Assembly: GCF_000764305.2 (NCBI RefSeq)
Contig: NW_025944227.1
Coordinates: 1 to 64,000 of the forward strand
From: Hyalella azteca
Lineage: Eukaryota; Arthropoda; Malacostraca; Amphipoda; Hyalellidae
Length of the DNA stretch: 64,000 nt
Direction of reading: 5' to 3'
Of this stretch, positions 10,789 through 22,031 are shown in pieces. The notes beneath the pieces were generated by a model. It had not been told where the DNA came from. It did not search any database and was given only the letters and a program-made list of their open reading frames with translations. Both the position numbers and the translations under genes were made by a program. The stretch's first letter is position 1. Each line of letters begins with the position of its first letter.

Positions 10789-13700
10789 ATGAGTTTACTG
10801 CCGAAGGATTCAAAGGAGTTTGGCAGCAAGGATTACTGGAACAGCTTCTTTGCCGGCCGTGGCTCGGATACTTTCGAATGGTAAATAATATATAATAAAA
10901 TTATTATTTATTAGCAGCTCAAGTAATGAAAAGTAATAAATAACTCCCTTAATAAATAATATAATTTTTTAAAAATGAGACCGGAGATTGAACCACCAAG
11001 AGACAATTAGAAATTAAAAACCACCATGCATGAGACCGGATTGATTGATAATGAAATTATAAATGATTAATCAATAGTGATTATACCAATAAACTGTTAG
11101 TCATTTGATACTCTATGTTTTTATTTATATGTGATGCTGTCGATAGTGAAAGGGTTTAGCGTGCAACTACACAAATGAATGCTGTTAATATGTGATAGTG
11201 CAGTACACGGTGGCAGGCTAGTGATAGTGCAGCACGCGGTGGCAGGCTAGTGGTAGTGCAGCACACGGTGGCAAGTTAACAGGTGATAGTGATAAGTTTT
11301 TCACCATCATTTAACGTGGTCTGCAGGTACGGCGAGTATGCAGACCTGTGTGGTCTGTTGCACACATTCATCAGACCCGCAGACCGTCTGCTTGTTGCTG
11401 GCTGTGGTAACTCCACTCTCAGCGCAGACCTTTACTCCCTGGGCTACAAGTTAGTGCTGGTCTATTTACTATAATTTACTACTATACTATACGTCACTAC
11501 CATACACTACTTACTATTAACGATACAAAATGGGCGAAAAATATTCATTGGTCTATAGTACTACTATACTGTACTACTATACTATACGCCACTACCATAC
11601 ACTAATTGCTATTTACGATACAAAATGGGAGAAAAATATTCATTGGTCTATAGTACTACTATACTGTACTACTATACTATACGACACTACCATGCACTAA
11701 TTACTATTCACGATACAAAATGAAATAAAATTATTCATTGGTCTATAGTACTATACTGTACTACTATACTATACGTCACTACCATACATTTCTTACATTT
11801 ACAATACAAAATGGGAGAAAAATATTCATTGGTCTATAGTACTATACTGTACTAGTGTACTACTATACTATACGTCATTACCATGAACTAATTACTATTT
11901 ATGATGCAAAATGGGAGAAAATTATTCATTGGTCTATAGTACTACTATACTGTACTACTATACTATACGACACTACCATGCACTAATTATTATTTACGAT
12001 ACAAAATGAAATAAAATTATTCATTTACACCTTTATTCGATTGTTTCACTTGATTAAGATGCTTCCAGTACTTCTAGGAACTTATCATGACGTTGTTGAC
12101 GTGATTATAAGATCATGATAATCATGAATTGATAATTTGATTTGTACATATATTTTACTGAATGTATATAATTGTCGGTTAAGAACCCGTTACACGGCGA
12201 CCGTAACAATACCCGCTACACTGCGTCTGTTACAATACCCGTTACACGGCGCCCGTTACAATACCCGCTATACTGCGCCCGTTACAATACCCGTTACACT
12301 GCCCGTTACAATACCCGTTACACTGCTCCCGTTACACGGCCCCCGCTACACTGCGCCCGTTACAATACCCGATACACTGCCCGTTACAATACCCGCTATA
12401 CTGCGTCTGTTACAATTCCCGTTACACTGCCCGTTACAATTCCCGTTACACTGCTCCCGTTACACGGCCCCCGTTACACTGCGCCCGTTACAATACCCGC
12501 TACACTGCCCGTTACAATACCCGTTACACTGCTCCCGTTACACTGCGCCCGTTACAATACCCGCTACACTGCGTCTGTTACAATACCCGTTACACTGCTC
12601 CCGTTACAATACCCGTTACACTGCTCCCGTTACAATACTCGATACACTGCGTCTGTTACAATACCCGTTACACTGCGCCCGTTACAATACCCGCTACACT
12701 GCCCGTTACAATACCCGTTACACTGCTCCCGTTACACTGCTCGCGTTANTACCCGTTACGCTGCGCCCCATACAATACCCGTTACACGGCGCCCGTTACA
12801 ATACCCGTTACGCTGCGCCCCATACAATACCCGTTACACGGCGCCCGTTACAATACCCGTTACGCTGCGCCCCATACAATACCCGTTACACGGCGCCCGT
12901 TACAATACCCGTTACGCTGCGCCCCATACAATACCCGTTACACGGCGCCCGTTACAATACCCGTTACGCTGCGCCCCATACAATACCCGTTACACGGCGC
13001 CCGTTACAATACCCGTTACGCTGCGCCCCATACAATACCCGTTACACGGCGCCCGTTACAATACCCGTTACGCTGCGCCCCATACAATACCCGTTACACG
13101 GCGCCCGTTACAATACCCGTTACGCTGCGCCCCATACAATACCCGTTACACGGCGCCCGTTACAATACCCGTTACGCTGCGCCCCATACAATACCCGTTA
13201 CACGGCGCCCGTTACAATACCCGTTACGCTGCGCCCCATACAATACCCGTTACACGGCGCCCGTTACAATACCCGTTACGCTGCGCCCCATACAATACCC
13301 GTTACACGGCGCCCGTTACAATACCCGTTACGCTGCGCCCCATACAATACCCGTTACACGGCGCCCGTTACAATACCCGTTACGCTGCGCCCCATACAAT
13401 ACCCGTTACACGGCGCCAGTCACACTACGCCCGTTACCTTATACGCCCGCTACAACACCCGTTACACTGATCCCATTACACTATACGTCCGTTACACTGT
13501 ACGCCCGTTACAACACCCGTTACACGGCGCCCGTTACGCCACCAGGAGCATCACGAACGTAGACGTTAGCGAGGTGGCGGTGCGACAGATGCGCGGACGC
13601 TACGGGACGTCGTGCCCTGACATGGTGTGGTGCCACGACGACCTCACGGCCTCCTCCCTGGACACGGCCTCCTTCACGGCCGTGCTCGACAAGGGCACGC

Positions 13701-16700
13701 TCGACGCCATCTTCACCGACGACTCCACGGCCGTGGTCCAGACCGTGCATAAATATCTGTCCGTAAGTGCGCTACTCAGGAAAATATTGAGAGACTTTGT
13801 CCTAATAGCGATGCAATAAATATCTGTCCGTAAGTACGCTACTCAGGAAAATATTGAGAGACTTTGTCCAGAAATATCTGTCCGTAAGTATGCGCACACT
13901 CAGGATAAATTGTGAGACTTTCTCCTAACTCCACGGCCGTGGTCCAGACCGTGAATAAATATTTGTCCGTAAGTGCGCTACTCAGATAAAATTAGAGACT
14001 TTGTCCAAGTAACGATGCCATAAATATCTGTCCGTAAGTACGCACACAGTCAGGGTAAATTCTGTCCGTATATAAATATCTGTCCGTAAGTGTGCGGCTA
14101 CTCGGGAAAAATTGAGAGACTTTGTTCAAAAATATCTGTCGGTAAGTACGCGCACACTCAGGATAAATTGTGAGACTTTGTCGAAATAGCGATGCAATTC
14201 TCGTTCTTGTGTGGGTCATCCTGACGCAGTTTTGCCCGAAACAACGACGTACCAGTGCTACACGCAGGGAAGTGTGTCACTATTTGGATAATATAACCAT
14301 CAATTTTTTCTTGGTGGGTTCTAATGCGTAAGATATTTAATTTAAGGTACTATTTAGCATATTATACCTTTTAGCTGCGGAGTATTTTAAACTAATAATA
14401 TAAGTATATACCTTACAGGAGTTAAAGTATTAATACAGCACTTGTAGGTGTTTGAGTGGTTGAAGGTTTATTTTACCTATTCAGGTTTTATAATCAAGTA
14501 GGTATTGTAATATCATGTAGGTTTATAGGTTGTAATATGATGTAGATATTGTAATATCATGTAAGTTTAGGTTTTAATTTCATGTAGGTATTTTGCTGGC
14601 CATTCGAGTATCATTGAGGCATTTAGTCTATATTACTCTTACCTTTTAAGTGGTTATAGGGGATTAATACCTTGTAGATTTTAAGGTATTAGCACCTATT
14701 AGGTACTGACGAAGAAACTCCCGACGTTGTCTTGAACTTAAACTATAAATAGAATATATAGAGGCTGTCTCTTATACACATCTAGATGTGTATAAGAGAC
14801 AGGTGTTGCAGGGGGTGTAGGGTGTTGCAGGAGGTGTTGGGTGTTGCAGGAGGTGTTGGGTGTTGCAGGAGGTGTTGGGTGTTGCAGGAGGTGTTGGGTG
14901 TTGCAGGAGGTGTTGCGGCTGCTGCGGTGTGGAGGACGCTACGTGTGCGTGTCGCTGCTGCAGGAACACATCCTGCAACACCTCCTGCAATGGAGTCACA
15001 GCCAAGGATGCATCACGAGGATCTGCAGGTGCCTTATTTGTTGTCCGGTGTCAATCTTATTATTTTCATTATAATAATAATATAACATTAAATCATTTGT
15101 AATCGAGACATAATATTCAATAAAGGTGATAGAGATTGATGGAAAATACTAGACCTGAGTCAGCGTCTGGAAACATCACGTGATAGATCACGCGATCAGG
15201 ACCTTAGTAGTGGGCGGAAGCCGTGACTATATAAAAGCGCTGGGAACCTTAGTAAAGTTCCTTCAGTAACTAATGAGTGCACCGCGATGTAACGCGCGTT
15301 AGAGTTACTGCGACCCAACAGTCGATGTCTTAGTTCAACCTGTATTGTATCTCTCATGTATTACCACGCCGTATCAAGATAAGTTCTCTAGACATGTGGT
15401 GTATCTTATTCATCCCTCACGCACTTAGTCAACGAATCCTTCGTTCCTATAACTCTGGAGGCGCACAAAAGTGTGTTTTACATTGTAATTATGTTAAAAT
15501 TATTATAAATTAATAAGTCTAATATACCCAGATATGATATATACCCTTGATGAGCCGTTTGAACAGGGAATAATATTTCATCATTTTTGTAATTCTTGTA
15601 CGTTATTTATTTTATATTTGTCTATATTTTCATATTTGTATTTGTTTGGAAATGTTCTTTGAATGTTTGGAAGGTATGATGAGTGGTTAAATTTATACAT
15701 TAAAATATGGGTTAAATTTTCATTTTATATTATCTCTATTTATTGTATGTGAGACTGTTTTTTGGTGATATATTATATAATATAAAGTTATAAAATGTTA
15801 TTGTTAAATAATGTTTACGTTGGGCAGATGCGTGGAGGCCGAGGAAAGCACAAAGAAGCAAGGGAGGTTTACACTGCCGGTTTTCGTGGTGGTCTGCACC
15901 AAACTCAGACCAGTGCCTGGTGTTATACCAGTACGTGACACTAGTGCCTGGTGTTATACCAGTACGTGACACTAGTGTCTGGTGTTATACCAGTACGTGA
16001 CACTAGTGCCTGGTGTTATACCAGTACGTGACACTAGTTCCTGGTGTTATACCAGTACGTGACACTAGTGCCTGGTGTTTTACCAGTACGTGACACTAGA
16101 GCCTGATGTTATACCAGTACGTGACACTAGTGTCTAGTGTGACACCAGTACGTGACACTAGTGTCTAGTGTTATACCAGTACGTGACACTAGTGCCTGGT
16201 GTTATACCAGTACGTGACACTAGTGCCTTGGTGTGACACCAGTACTTGACACTAGTGCCTGATGTGACACCACTACGTGACACTAGTGCCTGGTGTTATA
16301 CCAGTACGTAACACTAGTGCCTGGTGTTATACCAGTACGTGACACTAGCGTTTGGTGTGACACCAGTACGTGACACTAGTGCCTGGTGTTATACCAGTAC
16401 GTGACACTAGTGCCTGGTGTTATACCAGTACGTGACACTAGTGCCTGGTGTGATACTAGTGCCTGGTGTTATACCAGTACGTGACACTAGTGCCTGGTGT
16501 TATACCAGTACGTGACACTAGTGCCTGGTGTTATACCAGTACGTATTTCAGTACAGAATGCTAGTTGTGTTAATCACTGTATTAACGTGTTATAATATTG
16601 AATGTTATATTCTCCCTTGTATTAATTTGTGTGGCGCCCCCAGGTGCTTGAGAGCTGCCTCGGGGGCGGCGCCCCCCAGCGCGTGTCGCCCGAGGAGCTG

Positions 16701-19700
16701 CAGCAGGAGGTGCGCGCTCTGCAGCAGTACAGCGCCGCCACTCACGCCCTCCTCAGGAAGGTAATATAATATAAATATAAATATTTATATTTAGTTTTAG
16801 ATGGCAGAATTTGTTGATTTATACGCGTGCGATTAACGACCAGAGAATAAGTTGATTTAAATTGTCAAAGAGTCGGACAATTCTTCAGATGACGTTGGTA
16901 GATCGAAAGGCATATATCAGGAAGTAGCTTAGTTTATTAACGACGTAAGCCTCATCGTCTCTACGAATTGGACGCCTGCTACCACTTTCTTAACTACCGG
17001 ATTTGGCTGAACTTTGAAATGATTTTCAGAGTGATTTTTTGATTCAAAATTTTACTATAGTATCCTATTTACATATATTATGTACTTATTTCCACCAGAA
17101 TTTCAATATTTAATGCTCTTTGTAACTTGAAAATGAATGTTTGTTACATTCGAAACGTCGTTAATAAACTAAAACTACTTCTTGATATATGCCTTTCGAT
17201 CTACCAACGTCATCTGAAGAATTGTCCTANGTACAGCGCCGCCACTCACGCCCTCCTCAGGAAGGTAATATAATATAAATATAAATATTTTTATATATTT
17301 ATATATAAATAATTAATATATATTAATTTATTTCATATATATATATATATATATATTTATTATATATAATAAAATAAATAAATAAAAAAATAAAATAAAT
17401 AATAAATCTATTTATAAAATAAATATACATATATAATAAAATAAATCTGATCCTAGGAAACACTGAATAAATGCTGTAATGTAGCTAATGCTTCTTATTT
17501 GTTATATTTTAGAGTGATGGCTGGGATATTATTCCTACCGTGAGCTCAAGGAGTATGTCCAAAATTTTGTCAAGCATTTCAATGTGATCGCTGGGATTTT
17601 ATTTATAGCGTGACGCAAGATAGAGTTTCTTCGATGAACATCCCTAGCAATTTAGTGAGATTGCTGTTAAAAGTTTTACTGCATCGCGTGATTACTAGAA
17701 GAATTTCATATAATATTTTAAATTTAATCGTTGGTTTACAGGTGTCGTTGGGTGAAGAGGCGCGGCTGGAGCTTTGCCACGCCAAGACGGGCGACCTGCG
17801 CTACGTGCTTTACATCCTCGATGCTCCGACGTCTGCTGCGCCTCCCGCCCTTCCTATGGGCGTCTTCATCGTCCCTCAGCGCAGGTTCGGCTTTTAGGAA
17901 TCCGTTTCAGGCAAAAAACTAAATTAGTGTTGACTGATTTTAAAATTAAATCCAATATGCACCTTGACATATACGATTCACCTTGACGCTCCGACGTCTG
18001 CTGCGCCTCCCGCCCTTCCTATGGGCGTCTTCATCGTCCCTCAGCGCAGGTTGCCGCCTTCAGGAATCCGTTTCGCGCCAAAAATCTAAAATTAGTGTTG
18101 ACTGTTTTTAAAATTTTCGCGCCAAAAATCTTGAATTGGTGTTGACTGTGTTTAAATATAAATCTAATATGCACCTTGACATACCCTCAGCGCAGGTTGC
18201 CGCCTTCAGGAATCCGTTTCACGCCAAAAACCTTGAATTAGTGTTGACTGTTTTTAAATTTTCACGCAAAAGCTCTAAAATTATTATTGACTGTTTTTAA
18301 AATTTTCGCGCAAAAGTTCTAAAATTAGTGTTGACTGTTTTTAAAATTTGCACGCAAGTTTTAAAATTAGTGTTGACCATTTTTTTAAATTTTCGCGCAA
18401 AAGTTCTAAAATTAGTGTTGACTGTTTTTAAAATTTTCGCGCAAAAGTTCTAAAATTAGTGTGTACTGTTTTTAAAATTTTCGCGCAAAAGTTCTAAAAT
18501 TAGTGTGTACTGTTTTTAAACTGTCTCTTATACACATCTAGATGTGTATAAGAGACAGACCCATTCCCGTTTTGATGCCCCATTCCCGTTTTGATGCCCC
18601 ATTCCCGTTTTGATGCCCCATTCCCGTTTTGATGCCCCATTCCCGTTTTGATGCCCTATTCCCGTTTTGAAGCCCCATTCCCGTTTTGATGCCCTATTCC
18701 CGTTTTGATGCCTCATTCTCGTTTTGATGCCCCCATTCCCGTTTTGATGCCCCATTCCCGTTTTGATGCCCCATTTCCGTTTTGATGCCCCATTTCCGTT
18801 TTGATGCCCCATTCCCGTTTTGATGATACATTCCCGTTTTGATGCCCCGTTCCCGTTTTGATGCCCCGTTCCCGCTTTGATGCACCATTCCCGTTTGGAT
18901 GCCCCATTCCCGTTTTGATGCCCCATTCCCGTTTTGATGCCCCATCCCGCATTCCAGGTGCCGTTCCTGACAGCAGGGGGTGACGTGGGCTCGGTGCGTC
19001 GCGTGTGTGGCGGGGAGAGCAAGTATAGCGGCAAGTACGTCGTGGAGGACGTTCAGGGTGACGAGGGAACGGCCTTCCGACGTCTCATATTCTTGAACAA
19101 TCCCAACGCCATACAGTCTGAAGTGCGACTGCTTAACGGTGCGCTCACTGCTATTAAATATTAACACGTCCAATAGTTCCTTCCCAGAACTATTAGACAC
19201 GTTCAAATAGTTCTGGGAAGGCCGTTCTTGATACATTTTCTTTCATCATCAGTTCTTAAGTAAGCATTCATCAAATATTGTGCACCCAATATGACTAGTG
19301 AATTTATTTAGGAAGAAAAATTTCAATATGGTCTGTTCAGACGAAAAGATTCAAACTCTTTCCAACAGCGTCAGTCGACAGCTCGTCTCAAAGCAACAGC
19401 AAAGGAAAGAAGAAGAGGCAGAAGAACCCAGGGTCTGAAGTGAACGAGGCCCCCACACTGGACCAACATTACCTGTCATGTCAGCATCACCTCGCAATGG
19501 TGGGAGGTCTGGGACTAGTCCATTGTCGCGGTCGGGGCATGATATTGGGACTTGGAGGCGGACCTCTTGCAACTTACATACACCAACATTTCCCTAAGGT
19601 GCTTGTATACTTATTAACGCTCAAGATTATCTATAAATATATATCTCGAATTTATGTATAATATAAGTAATGGCAATGATGATACATCGTGTTCCATTAA

Positions 19701-21533
19701 ACTTTGTGACATGTTGTGCAATGTTTGACTTATAACAAACGAGAGCTGTACGCGTTTGATTATAGCTTAAGTAAGCCTAGAACGCTCATTTCCTTTCTAT
19801 TATTACTAGATCCTTCGCACTAAAACAAAATTAAAAATATTTTGTTATTTACAGATAATCATGGACACAGTAGAACTAGACGAGGCGATGGTGAAGGTAG
19901 CGAAGCAATGCTTCGGCTTCAAGACGACTCCAAGGCTGACTGTTACAGTTCAAGACGGTCTCGAATTTTGTGAAGAAAAGGCCAATAGTGGTGAGTGAGG
20001 CCATAAATTAGGTAGGCTAATAATAAAGTAACCGAGCTCATTGTTGAAATTTTTCTTCTTCTAGCTAAATCAAGTTGACTTGCTTATTTGTAGATTTTTC
20101 TTTCTTTACTATGATGATAACACATTACTGCATTGTAGCGTAAAATATTTATTTAATTACAAATTATTGGAGGCATATTGACCCTAATTAAAAAAATTAA
20201 ATTATTTTTAATATTTAATATTTTATGTCATCAGTTCATGCCACATTACTGCATTGTAGTGTAAAACATTGAATTATAAATGATTCGAAGAATATTGACC
20301 CTAATTAAATACATTTAAATGATTTTTAATACTGAATTTTTATGTCATCGGTTCATGGCAGGCACGGTTTACGACTTTATCTTGATGGACGTGGACTCTA
20401 AAGACGTGAGCGTCGGCATGAGCTGCCCGCCACAGGAGTTTGTGACACTTGACTTCCTGAAGATCTTGGCGGCGTGTCTACGGCCGGGAGGTGAGGGCTG
20501 GCATGGGGGAATGCTGCTCATGGGGGTGAGGGATTGCAGGGTGATATTCAACCCACAAATATAGAAGTTCATAAACAGGAACAGCTCCAGTAAGATGCTT
20601 GGCCATTCCAACCCTAAAAATGGTAACACTTGTATGCTATAGGCAGGCTCCGTGTCCAAATAAAGAAAGAAAACCCACACAAGTGTAAATACACTCGTAC
20701 TAATAGGTAATTTTTGCCGATGTACGTGATAGATAATTTTTTGAAATCTGGGATTCTGCCTACTCTTGTTGAGAGATGTCTACGATCTCACTTAGGAATT
20801 CAGTTCGTAAAGATTTTTAGCAAGTACTCGGTACCAGCAAGCTTTGAACCATTTTTAGGAGAGGAAAGAACGAAGATGAACTGCTTTAATTTTGATAAGT
20901 CACTAGGAATAGGTAGAATTTCATACCTCAGTGTGAAAAAGTTCATTATTTGAAATAATATCATCAATATTAATTGCCACAGTTACAGGCATAACTTGAA
21001 CACGATGTGTTGTATTACAAATTTTTAACGGTATAGACTAGTTAATATCTCATCACAGATTTGTTTTATATATCTGTACCCATGGTGATCATGAACCATA
21101 AAATTGAAAATCTAGGGGGGAATAAGTTTTTTTATTGTACTACCGAGTTCGAACTATGGGTTATTTTATTCTATGGGAACTACCGAGCTATTGGCTTTCC
21201 ATTCTACCGAGTTTTAAACTGTTTTTTTCATTGTACATTTCAGGCTTAGCCATACTGAACATGGTGTGTCGCGACAGTGGCGTATGGCAAGACTGTGTTG
21301 AGAGGATCAAGTCGGTGTTCGGCGATATAATCTGCCAGAGCATCCCGCACGAGGTCAACAGGTTGCTGCTCTGCATCAAGCCTCAGGAAAACCATCTTGG
21401 TCGACCTGGAAGTCAGGTTCTTGATGGTCTCCGCAGCAGCCTCGCTTTAGTTAATAGATTATTGAGAAGAAAAAATAGCAAGGAGGATGCCATAGACATT
21501 GATGATACTATGAAGAATATCGTTATACTATGA
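10789..21533 (+). CDS. METTL13: eEF1A lysine and N-terminal methyltransferase (METTL13), assembly-incomplete
   Basis: The human homologue methylates eEF1A at Lys55 (N-terminal domain) and at the N-terminus (C-terminal domain). Exons: 10789-10880, 11327-11449, 13546-13762, 14907-15028, 15828-15930, 16644-16760, 17742-17884, then 18958-19138, 19369-19598, 19855-19990, 20362-20490 and 21244-21533. Landmarks are MSLLPKDSKEFGSKDYW, SAM motif VAGCGNSTLS, VLDKGTLDAIFTD, GGRYVCVSLLQEHIL, LPVFVVVCTKLRPVPG, PFLTAGGDVGS, VEDVQGD, FRRLIFL, second SAM motif ILGLGGGPLA, MDVDSKD and GMSCPP. All phases agree except between 17884 (phase 2) and 18958 (phase 0), where some 55 residues of the family are also missing and an adapter sits at 18521. 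About 627 codons are visible; the human protein has 699. A poly(A) signal lies at 21595. Confidence 0.93.
11180..11280 (+). repeat. Short tandem repeat before METTL13 exon 2
   Basis: Three units of about 28 bases (gtgatagtgcagcacgcggt and variants) end 46 bases before the exon 2 acceptor. The last unit is shared with the duplicate at the window start. Confidence 0.7.
11470..12025 (+). repeat. Tandem repeat downstream of METTL13 exon 2
   Basis: Five to six units of about 90-125 bases contain ttggtctatagtactacta, actatacgtcactaccatac and gatacaaaatggg. The first unit begins about 12 bases inside the intron (ctggtctatttact), so the array is donor-proximal but does not itself contain the splice site. 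Confidence 0.8.
12180..13540 (+). repeat. CGTTACAATACCC minisatellite abutting METTL13 exon 3
   Basis: More than 1.3 kb of 13-base-related units (cccgttacaataccc, cgttacactgcgc) form a higher-order repeat of about 54 bases to the right of the N at 12749 and a looser mixture to its left. The last unit (acggcgcccgttacgccaccag) supplies the exon 3 acceptor. Long open frames through it exist only because unit lengths and composition avoid stops. Copy number is unreliable because of the N. Confidence 0.9.
12749..12749. other. Single-N join inside minisatellite
   Basis: The repeat type changes across this base, from ctgctcccgttac to ctgcgccccatac units. Array length here is not determined. Confidence 0.9.
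13763..14215 (+). repeat. Tandem copies of METTL13 exon 3 end plus donor
   Basis: After the true donor (13763) the motif aaatatctgtcc/gtaagt recurs with donors at 13830, 13884, 13969, 14034, 14086 and 14142, plus a weak one at 14068. The 13969 unit carries a longer exon piece (ccacggccgtggtccagacc). Most decoys match the donor consensus as well as the true one. Confidence 0.9.
14765..14802. other. Mate-pair junction adapter (two Tn5 mosaic ends), artefact 1
   Basis: The 38-base perfect palindrome is CTGTCTCTTATACACATCT followed by its reverse complement. That is the 19-bp Tn5 mosaic end doubled, the known Nextera mate-pair circularisation junction. It is library-derived and not host DNA. Confidence 0.97.
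14803..14906 (+). repeat. Tandem copies of METTL13 exon 4 acceptor
   Basis: Five units of 19 bases, gtgttgcaggaggtgttgg, each contain the acceptor ttgcag plus the first bases of exon 4 (gaggtgttg). They end at the true exon start 14907. The array begins right after an adapter artefact, so more units may have existed. Confidence 0.88.
15130..15475 (+). mobile_element. Possible solo LTR
   Basis: A compact, GC-richer block in an AT-rich intron contains a TATA-like tatataaaagcgc at about 15228 and ends near ctctggaggcgcac. It resembles an LTR with core promoter followed by a primer-binding-like sequence. No retrotransposon coding frame follows and no second LTR was found, so this is tentative. 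Confidence 0.3.
15914..16546 (+). repeat. Array of METTL13 exon 5 end plus donor
   Basis: About 18 units of 34-36 bases repeat gtgcctggtgttatacca/gtacgtgacacta. The first unit is the real end of exon 5 (coding VPGVIP, ending 15930) with its donor gtacgtg. Almost all later units keep both the coding piece and the donor; some vary to gtgacacc or gtacttg. This is the largest exon-boundary array in the window. Confidence 0.93.
16875..17227. mobile_element. Foldback element with 70-base inverted repeats
   Basis: The left arm ggacaattcttcagatgacg... to ttattaacgacg is matched by its near-perfect inverse ending gaagaattgtcc at 17227. The arms are about 70 bases around a 210-base centre with no coding frame. 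The right end coincides with the N join at 17230. Confidence 0.85.
17230..17290. other. N join with repeated METTL13 exon 6 end
   Basis: The N at 17230 is followed by gtacagcgccgccactcacg..., a second copy of 16727 onward (end of exon 6 and its donor). The copy is too short to be a second exon and most likely reflects an unmerged contig overlap. Confidence 0.85.
17270..17450. repeat. AT-rich microsatellite
   Basis: (TA)n and (AATAAA)-like low-complexity sequence lies in METTL13 intron 6. Confidence 0.8.
17885..18520 (+). repeat. METTL13 exon 7 end copies and derived minisatellite
   Basis: A copy of the exon 7 end (cgctccgacgtctgctgcgc to gcgcag) lies at about 17987-18047 and a shorter copy (ccctcagcgcaggttgccgcc) at 18185. 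From 18050 the intronic tail (ttcgcgcaaaagttctaaaattagtg) forms seven or eight units of about 48 bases. The block is cut by an adapter at 18521. Confidence 0.85.
18521..18558. other. Mate-pair junction adapter, artefact 2
   Basis: This is the same 38-base mosaic-end palindrome as at 14765. It sits exactly where METTL13 loses reading phase and at least one exon. Confidence 0.97.
18559..18951. repeat. TTTTGATGCCCCATTCCCG minisatellite
   Basis: About 20 units of 19 bases run up to the acceptor attccag of the METTL13 exon at 18958. Minus-strand open frames (KREWGIKTGMGHQNGNGAS-like) are repeat translations and not genes. Confidence 0.9.
19179..19221. repeat. Perfect 16-bp hairpin in METTL13 intron
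   Basis: ccttcccagaactatt is followed after 11 bases by its exact reverse complement aatagttctgggaagg. It lies in the short intron between the exons ending 19138 and starting 19369. No known RNA family was recognised. Confidence 0.8.
20105..20361 (+). repeat. Two-unit duplication ending at METTL13 acceptor
   Basis: Two diverged units of about 122 bases share cattactgcattgtag, atattgaccctaattaaa and tatgtcatcrgttcatg. The second unit ends with the acceptor catggcag used by the exon at 20362; in the first unit the same place reads catgccac and has lost AG. Confidence 0.75.
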
Positions 21534-21824
21534 TTAAGAAACTGACGTCAGTATTGGTGGTAGGATCTTACTTCTTACATTCAGGTGTTTGAACAATAAA
21601 TATTCATAAAATTTAATACATTTTGATCTTTTATAATTTTTCCTAAGAATCCTGATATATTTATCATTCGAGAGGGTATTAACTATTACACTATGGTTGA
21701 GATAGTTTCATTTAATTATTTACACGGGGATAAGCATTACAATTATATAATAATGAAGATGACGGATTCGCCATAGTCATCTTTCTTATTCATAATGAAA
21801 CAAATATCAATTCCTGATGATTCT

Positions 21825-22031
21825 TCATGATGAAACATTTGAGGAAGAGGACGCGGCAGCAGCAGCAGCTTCCCGCTCTCGTTTGAGTTCCTCTTTTCTT
21901 ATAAGCGCCAGCTGCTTGAGGTCGGCGAGCGGCTGATAATAGCTATGCACAAGCTGGGACCCCGCAAACATGGAGAGGATTGACGTCACTATTACTGCTC
22001 CGTACTTAGGCCAGCTCATTCCCAGAGGCAT
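21825..22031 (-). CDS. UQCC6: Complex III assembly micropeptide UQCC6 (BRAWNIN, sloth2-like)
   Basis: A 68-residue protein starts MPLGMSWPKYGAVIV, continues TSILSMFAGSQLVHSYYQPL and ends in a charged, alanine- and serine-rich tail. The single hydrophobic segment near residues 9-24, the SMFAGSQ.VH.YY signature and the size match C12orf73/BRAWNIN, an inner-membrane factor for respiratory complex III assembly. The coding region lies in one exon whose acceptor (ttttcag on the minus strand) puts the ATG only 11 bases after the splice site. There is no promoter-sized gap between this exon and the SMIM4 stop codon once the intron is removed, so it is probably the second cistron of a shared transcript. 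Confidence 0.88.
   Translation of the reverse strand: MPLGMSWPKYGAVIVTSILSMFAGSQLVHSYYQPLADLKQLALIRKEELKREREAAAAAASSSSNVSS

Noticed and set aside
12137..13819. 560-residue open frame through the CGTTAC repeats
   Set aside because: It is a read-through of a 13-base-related minisatellite containing an N. Only its end (13546-13762) is the genuine METTL13 exon 3.
14765..14802. Genuine Tn5/IS50 insertion ends
   Set aside because: Two 19-base mosaic ends directly abutted, repeated at several sites with no transposase, match the mate-pair library junction and not a bacterial insertion.
15914..16546. Possible CRISPR-like array
   Set aside because: Units are contiguous without unique spacers, contain a splice donor and lie in a eukaryotic intron. 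It is a minisatellite.
17231..17290. Second METTL13 exon 6
   Set aside because: Only the last 34 coding bases are present and they directly follow an N, so it is best explained as an unmerged contig overlap.
18528..19236. Minus-strand open frames with KREWGIKTGMGHQNGN repeats
   Set aside because: Translation of the 19-base minisatellite plus adapter sequence, antisense to a well-supported METTL13 exon.
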